Source: a virus. From it: 28,524 bases of DNA. Under the pieces are notes generated by a model. That model saw nothing but the letters and a program-made list of their open reading frames with translations, was not told where the DNA came from and ran no database searches. The stretch lies in IMG/VR virus record IMGVR_UViG_3300036945_000904, positions 1 to 28,524 of that record, one strand, 5' to 3'. The translations under genes and the position numbers were made by a program. Shown in pieces: positions 25,228 to 28,524 of the stretch. Within the stretch, counting starts at the first letter, position 1; each line of letters starts with the position of its first letter.

Positions 25228-26276
25228 ATTTGAATGACGAACAAAAAGAGGCTGTCGCAAAAGCATATGCCAAAACAACGGATTTAAATGAAATAACCCG
25301 CGAGGTTTTCAATAATCCTCAAATTGATGGTCGCAGTAAAGAAGGTCGCCTTGTGCGATCTTATCTTATTGAAAAAGGTTTTAAATTCAAGACCGCTCGC
25401 CGCACCAAACAAGAAGGTATACAATTTACAAAAGAACAAGAAGAGTTTATTGTTCAACAGGCGAATACTGGACTGTCATCTCTAGCAATTGCCGAAATGC
25501 TTTTCCCGAAAAAAGAGGTGAAACCTCTTTCTTTGGAGCAGAGAGCAGTTCACAGCATCATCAAGGAGATAAATCCCGACTATTCTCCATCACAAGATAG
25601 CGATGTTGGACTCAGCAGTTATGTAGCGCCGAAATCGACGAGCCGAATCATCAAAAAGATCAACGACGCAACTGGTAATGAGTTGTTGGAAGAGAAGATT
25701 AATAGACAACATAAAATATGCGTAGATCGTCTCGGCATCAATTTGAATAACTCACGATTTCTGAAGATCGTCAATAATTATACATCAAAAGAAGATAGAG
25801 AATTATTTGAACAAGAATTTATTCGCTTGACATGGGATAAACCCGATTTAACCGCTGATGAAATTAACCTTTACATGAACGTGTGTAAAGAAATCGTTAA
25901 TCTAGAAGTTGTCAGCAAGCATTTGAACAAGTTGAATGACATGTTTGATGTCGCCAATGATCAAGAAGAAATGAGCGTTAGGCTGGCAGAAATTATCAAA
26001 GCAAAAAGCTCTGAATATCATCAGTGCGAAACCAGAATCGAAAATCTTACTAAAAAACTACAAGGTGATCGTTCTACAAGAATGCAGAGTAAGCAAAAAG
26101 AAAATGCCTCTCTACTATCTTTGGTTCAATTCTTCCAAGATGAAGAAGAGCGTGCGAATATGGTAAAAATCGCAGAAATGCAAAAGGCCCTAGTCAAAGA
26201 AGAGGCTCATAGACTAGAAGGAATGGCTGAATGGAAGGCGCGTATTTTAGGAATTTCACAAGACGATGTCATTTAA
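25224..26276 (+). CDS. Coiled-coil DNA-binding-like protein, possible small-terminase partner
   Basis: 350 residues. Two N-terminal helix-turn-helix-like segments (EQKEAVAKAYAKTTDLNEITREVF and TKEQEEFIVQQANTGLSSLAIAEMLF), a central helical domain and a long charged coiled-coil-like C-terminal third (about 250-340). Starts in an ATGA overlap with the sigma-like gene, and overlaps the next gene by 11 bases. Position two genes before terL and DNA-binding plus coiled-coil shape fit a small-terminase-type role, but no family is recognised. Confidence 0.7.
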   Translation: MNLNDEQKEAVAKAYAKTTDLNEITREVFNNPQIDGRSKEGRLVRSYLIEKGFKFKTARRTKQEGIQFTKEQEEFIVQQANTGLSSLAIAEMLFPKKEVKPLSLEQRAVHSIIKEINPDYSPSQDSDVGLSSYVAPKSTSRIIKKINDATGNELLEEKINRQHKICVDRLGINLNNSRFLKIVNNYTSKEDRELFEQEFIRLTWDKPDLTADEINLYMNVCKEIVNLEVVSKHLNKLNDMFDVANDQEEMSVRLAEIIKAKSSEYHQCETRIENLTKKLQGDRSTRMQSKQKENASLLSLVQFFQDEEERANMVKIAEMQKALVKEEAHRLEGMAEWKARILGISQDDVI

Positions 26277-27204
26277 ATGTAAAGAATGCGATCAAGAGTT
26301 TGAATCGCTTAAAAGCTTGCATGCTCATATCAAAAAACATAATTTGATACTGGGTGATTATTATGTAAAGCATTTTCAAAGACGCAATAAGTTAAACGGT
26401 AATCTTTTGCAGTTTAAAAACTACGAAGATTACTTTGATAAAGATTTTACAAACAGAAGTCAAATGATCGAGTGGTGCAAGACCGCCGATAAAGAAGAAG
26501 TAAAAGAATATATCCTTTGTTGCTTAAAAAAGAGAATAGAAAAAAAGAAATTAAAATATGCGCCAAACACTATCGAATTATTCACTGCTGATTTACCACC
26601 AATGCCTTTATACAAACAGTTGTTTGGTAGCTATTCTAAAGCGTGTGAACTTTGCGGTTCTGAGCCTATGTTCAAAGCTTCTTTGCCCAAAGAGTTTGAT
26701 AATGATTATAGGGATTTCAAGATTTATATAGACACTAGAGAACAACAACCACTTTCATTCAATAATTCTAGTTCTTTAAAATTAGATGTTGGTGATTATG
26801 CTGTCAATGGAGATGAGTATGATTATACATACGTCGATAGAAAGTCATTTGCTGATTTCTGTTCAACAATGACAGTTGGATTCGATAGATTCGGAAGAGA
26901 GTTGGAAAGATGCAGAAGCTTAGGATGCTATTTGTTTATTGTTATCGAGTGCGATCTATATAAAATGGCCAAGCTTAACGCCTTCTCACCTAAGAGATAC
27001 AATCTTAATTATGTGTTTCACAATATGAAAGAGTTACAGCATGAGTATAGAGATTGCTGCCAATTTGTATTTAGCGGAAACAGAAGCAGTAGCATTCTTT
27101 TGATTCCAAAATTATTAATCTGTGGACAAAAGCTTTGGAATACTGATGTGCAATATTTCTTAGACGAAGGAGTTATGAATTATTACGAAAGGAGTAAAAA
27201 ATGA
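26266..27204 (+). CDS. C2H2 zinc finger plus ERCC4-type nuclease
   Basis: 312 residues. A classical C2H2 finger at the N-terminus (Cys5, Cys8, His21, His25). A second CxxC (CELC) is near residue 127. An ERCC4/XPF-type nuclease domain starts at about 152: IDTREQ (Asp156), GD at 176-177, then DRKSFAD (191-197), matching the family's GDx(n)ERKx3D with Asp for Glu. FGRELERC and YLFIVIE follow as in the family. It probably cuts branched or structured DNA, for instance trimming replication intermediates before packaging. It overlaps terL (ATGA). Confidence 0.85.
   Translation: MSFKCKECDQEFESLKSLHAHIKKHNLILGDYYVKHFQRRNKLNGNLLQFKNYEDYFDKDFTNRSQMIEWCKTADKEEVKEYILCCLKKRIEKKKLKYAPNTIELFTADLPPMPLYKQLFGSYSKACELCGSEPMFKASLPKEFDNDYRDFKIYIDTREQQPLSFNNSSSLKLDVGDYAVNGDEYDYTYVDRKSFADFCSTMTVGFDRFGRELERCRSLGCYLFIVIECDLYKMAKLNAFSPKRYNLNYVFHNMKELQHEYRDCCQFVFSGNRSSSILLIPKLLICGQKLWNTDVQYFLDEGVMNYYERSKK
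27190..27194 (+). promoter_or_regulatory. Strong Shine-Dalgarno before terL
   Basis: AAAGGAG about six bases before the ATG at 27201, the clearest ribosome binding site in the window; almost all other genes lack one. Confidence 0.7.
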
Positions 27205-28524
27205 GTTGGGAAGTCGGCTATCAAACGCTACATAAAAAATTTAAAAATGTAAATCAAGAAGTTTTAGAAACAAAAGGATTTCTTGACGAGAAAAAGGCAA
27301 AATTATTGTTGTATAAGTTCCTCAGAGAGAATCCGTCTTTTGCTTGCGAACTAATGACAGGAGTTAGTCTATTCCCATTCCAACATATGGCCATTAAAGC
27401 TATGATGGAAACTGATTACTTCTTAGGTATCTGGAGTCGTGGTCTTTCTAAGTCTTTCACCACTGGTGTATTTGCGGCGTTGGACGCTATTTTGAACCAA
27501 GGAGTTCAGATTGGTATTATTTCCAAGTCATTCCGTCAGAGTCGAATGATTTTCAATAAGATTGAAGAAATCTCTAAAAGCCCGAAAGCTGGTTTCTTGT
27601 CTCAATGTATTACTAAAGTATCAAAGAGTAATGACCAATGGGTTATGGAAATTGGAAGAAGCAAGATCATTGCGCTTCCACTTGGCGACGGTGAAAAGCT
27701 TCGTGGTTTCCGTTTCCAAAGAATGATTATTGACGAGCTTCTTCTTATGCCAGAAAAGATTGTCAACGAAGTTATTCTTCCGTTCCTAGCTGTTGTTGAA
27801 AATCCTACCGAGCGTCAAAAGATCTACGATCTTGAAACAAAAATGATTCAAGAGGGCAAGATGCTTGAAGAAGAAAGGCATAAATGGCCGCACAACAAAA
27901 TTATTGGTTTGTCTTCTGCATCTTATAAATTTGAGTATCTTTATAAGCTTTATAAACAGTATGAAAATCTTATTATGCATCCTGATAGGCAAGATAACGC
28001 TCATCGAGTTATTATGCATTTAAGCTATGACTGTGCGCCACAGCAATTGTATGACCAAAACCTTTTGGATCAGTCCAAAGCAACAATGAGCCAAGCTCAG
28101 TTCGAAAGAGAGTTCGGCTCTGTATTCACCGACGATAGCTCTGGATACTTCAAGGTGAGCAAGATGGCCGCTTGCACCATACAAGACGGCGAAGGGCAGT
28201 CTGTGGAGGTTATAGGCGATCCTAAAGCCAAATACATCATCTCATTCGACCCGTCTTGGTCCGAAAGTGATGGATCTGACGATTTCTCCATGCATGTGAT
28301 TAAATTGAACCCGACAAAACAAACGGGAACCATTGTTCATTCATACGCATTGGCTGGAGCTAATCTTAAAAAGCACATTATTTATTTCTTGTATCTATTG
28401 ATGCACTTTAATGTTGTGGGTATTGTTGGAGACTATAACGGTGGTGTTCAGTTTATCAACTCTTGCAACGAAAGCGAAATCTTTAAGAAAGCTGGTATCA
28501 AGATCGACTGCTTCGATGTAGATT
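27201..28524 (+). CDS. terL: Large terminase subunit (T4 gp17-like), C-terminus beyond window
   Basis: At least 441 residues, open to the right edge. ATPase domain: Walker A-like SRGLSKS (79-85), Walker B RMIIDE (Asp178, Glu179), coupling motif near GLSSAS (236-241). Nuclease (RNase H-like) domain: FDPSW (Asp350) with a nearby DD (360-361) and GDYNGG (Asp411). This is the DNA-packaging motor that threads and cuts concatemeric DNA at the portal. The start overlaps the ERCC4 nuclease gene (ATGA) and has a strong AAAGGAG ribosome site. It anchors the late module and the phage identity of the window. Confidence 0.95.
   Translation, partial: MSWEVGYQTLHKKFKNVNQEVLETKGFLDEKKAKLLLYKFLRENPSFACELMTGVSLFPFQHMAIKAMMETDYFLGIWSRGLSKSFTTGVFAALDAILNQGVQIGIISKSFRQSRMIFNKIEEISKSPKAGFLSQCITKVSKSNDQWVMEIGRSKIIALPLGDGEKLRGFRFQRMIIDELLLMPEKIVNEVILPFLAVVENPTERQKIYDLETKMIQEGKMLEEERHKWPHNKIIGLSSASYKFEYLYKLYKQYENLIMHPDRQDNAHRVIMHLSYDCAPQQLYDQNLLDQSKATMSQAQFEREFGSVFTDDSSGYFKVSKMAACTIQDGEGQSVEVIGDPKAKYIISFDPSWSESDGSDDFSMHVIKLNPTKQTGTIVHSYALAGANLKKHIIYFLYLLMHFNVVGIVGDYNGGVQFINSCNESEIFKKAGIKIDCFDVD

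Overview
The window is a fragment of a tailed double-stranded DNA phage genome (Caudoviricetes), probably from a large lytic phage. The evidence is a T4-gp17-like large terminase running off the right edge, a PhoH-like ATPase, a GH24 endolysin, two homing endonucleases, a DUF932 protein, a GP88-family protein, and many very small, tightly packed ORFs with no bacterial housekeeping genes. I see no tRNA or rRNA gene, CRISPR array or IS element. The host cannot be read from the sequence. Promoters are sigma70-like, and Shine-Dalgarno sequences are nearly absent.

Layout. (1) 1-12.9 kb, almost all rightward and fairly AT-rich: an early/middle region of small unknown proteins built around a phosphoribosyl-pyrophosphate-synthetase-like gene (1410-2357) and a nicotinamide-phosphoribosyltransferase-like gene (3000-4640). 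This pair is the hallmark of the phage NAD+ reconstitution pathway NARP1. Further right are a nucleoside-2-deoxyribosyltransferase-like protein, membrane peptides, a lipoprotein, an HNH homing endonuclease, an AT-hook-like protein and a RuvB-like AAA+ ATPase. (2) 13.0-22.2 kb, all leftward and more GC-rich: about ten short transcription units of 1-5 small genes, including a SprT-like metalloprotease, GH24 lysozyme, DUF932 and GP88 proteins. Most boundaries between units carry the same compound repeat: two 27-bp inverted repeats set exactly 50 bp apart around a GC-rich hairpin (nine pairs). (3) 22.5 kb to the end, rightward: a late module with a candidate structural protein, PhoH, a zinc-ribbon protein, a sigma-factor-like protein, a coiled-coil protein, a C2H2/ERCC4 nuclease and TerL. 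Three copies of GTGTAAATA, resembling the T4-type late promoter box, lie in this module.

Two system-level signals stand out. First, I traced 24 promoters of the form TTGnnn-N15..17-TAnnnT on both strands. In 18 of them the start codon lies only 5-9 bases after the -10 box, so transcription should begin on or next to the ATG/GTG, giving leaderless or nearly leaderless mRNAs. Second, the leftward block looks like an array of self-contained expression cassettes separated by the 50-bp-phased paired inverted repeat, often accompanied by terminator-like hairpins and other recurring motifs. The right-hand late module seems to use a different logic: a phage sigma factor, a T4-like late box and one strong Shine-Dalgarno before terL.
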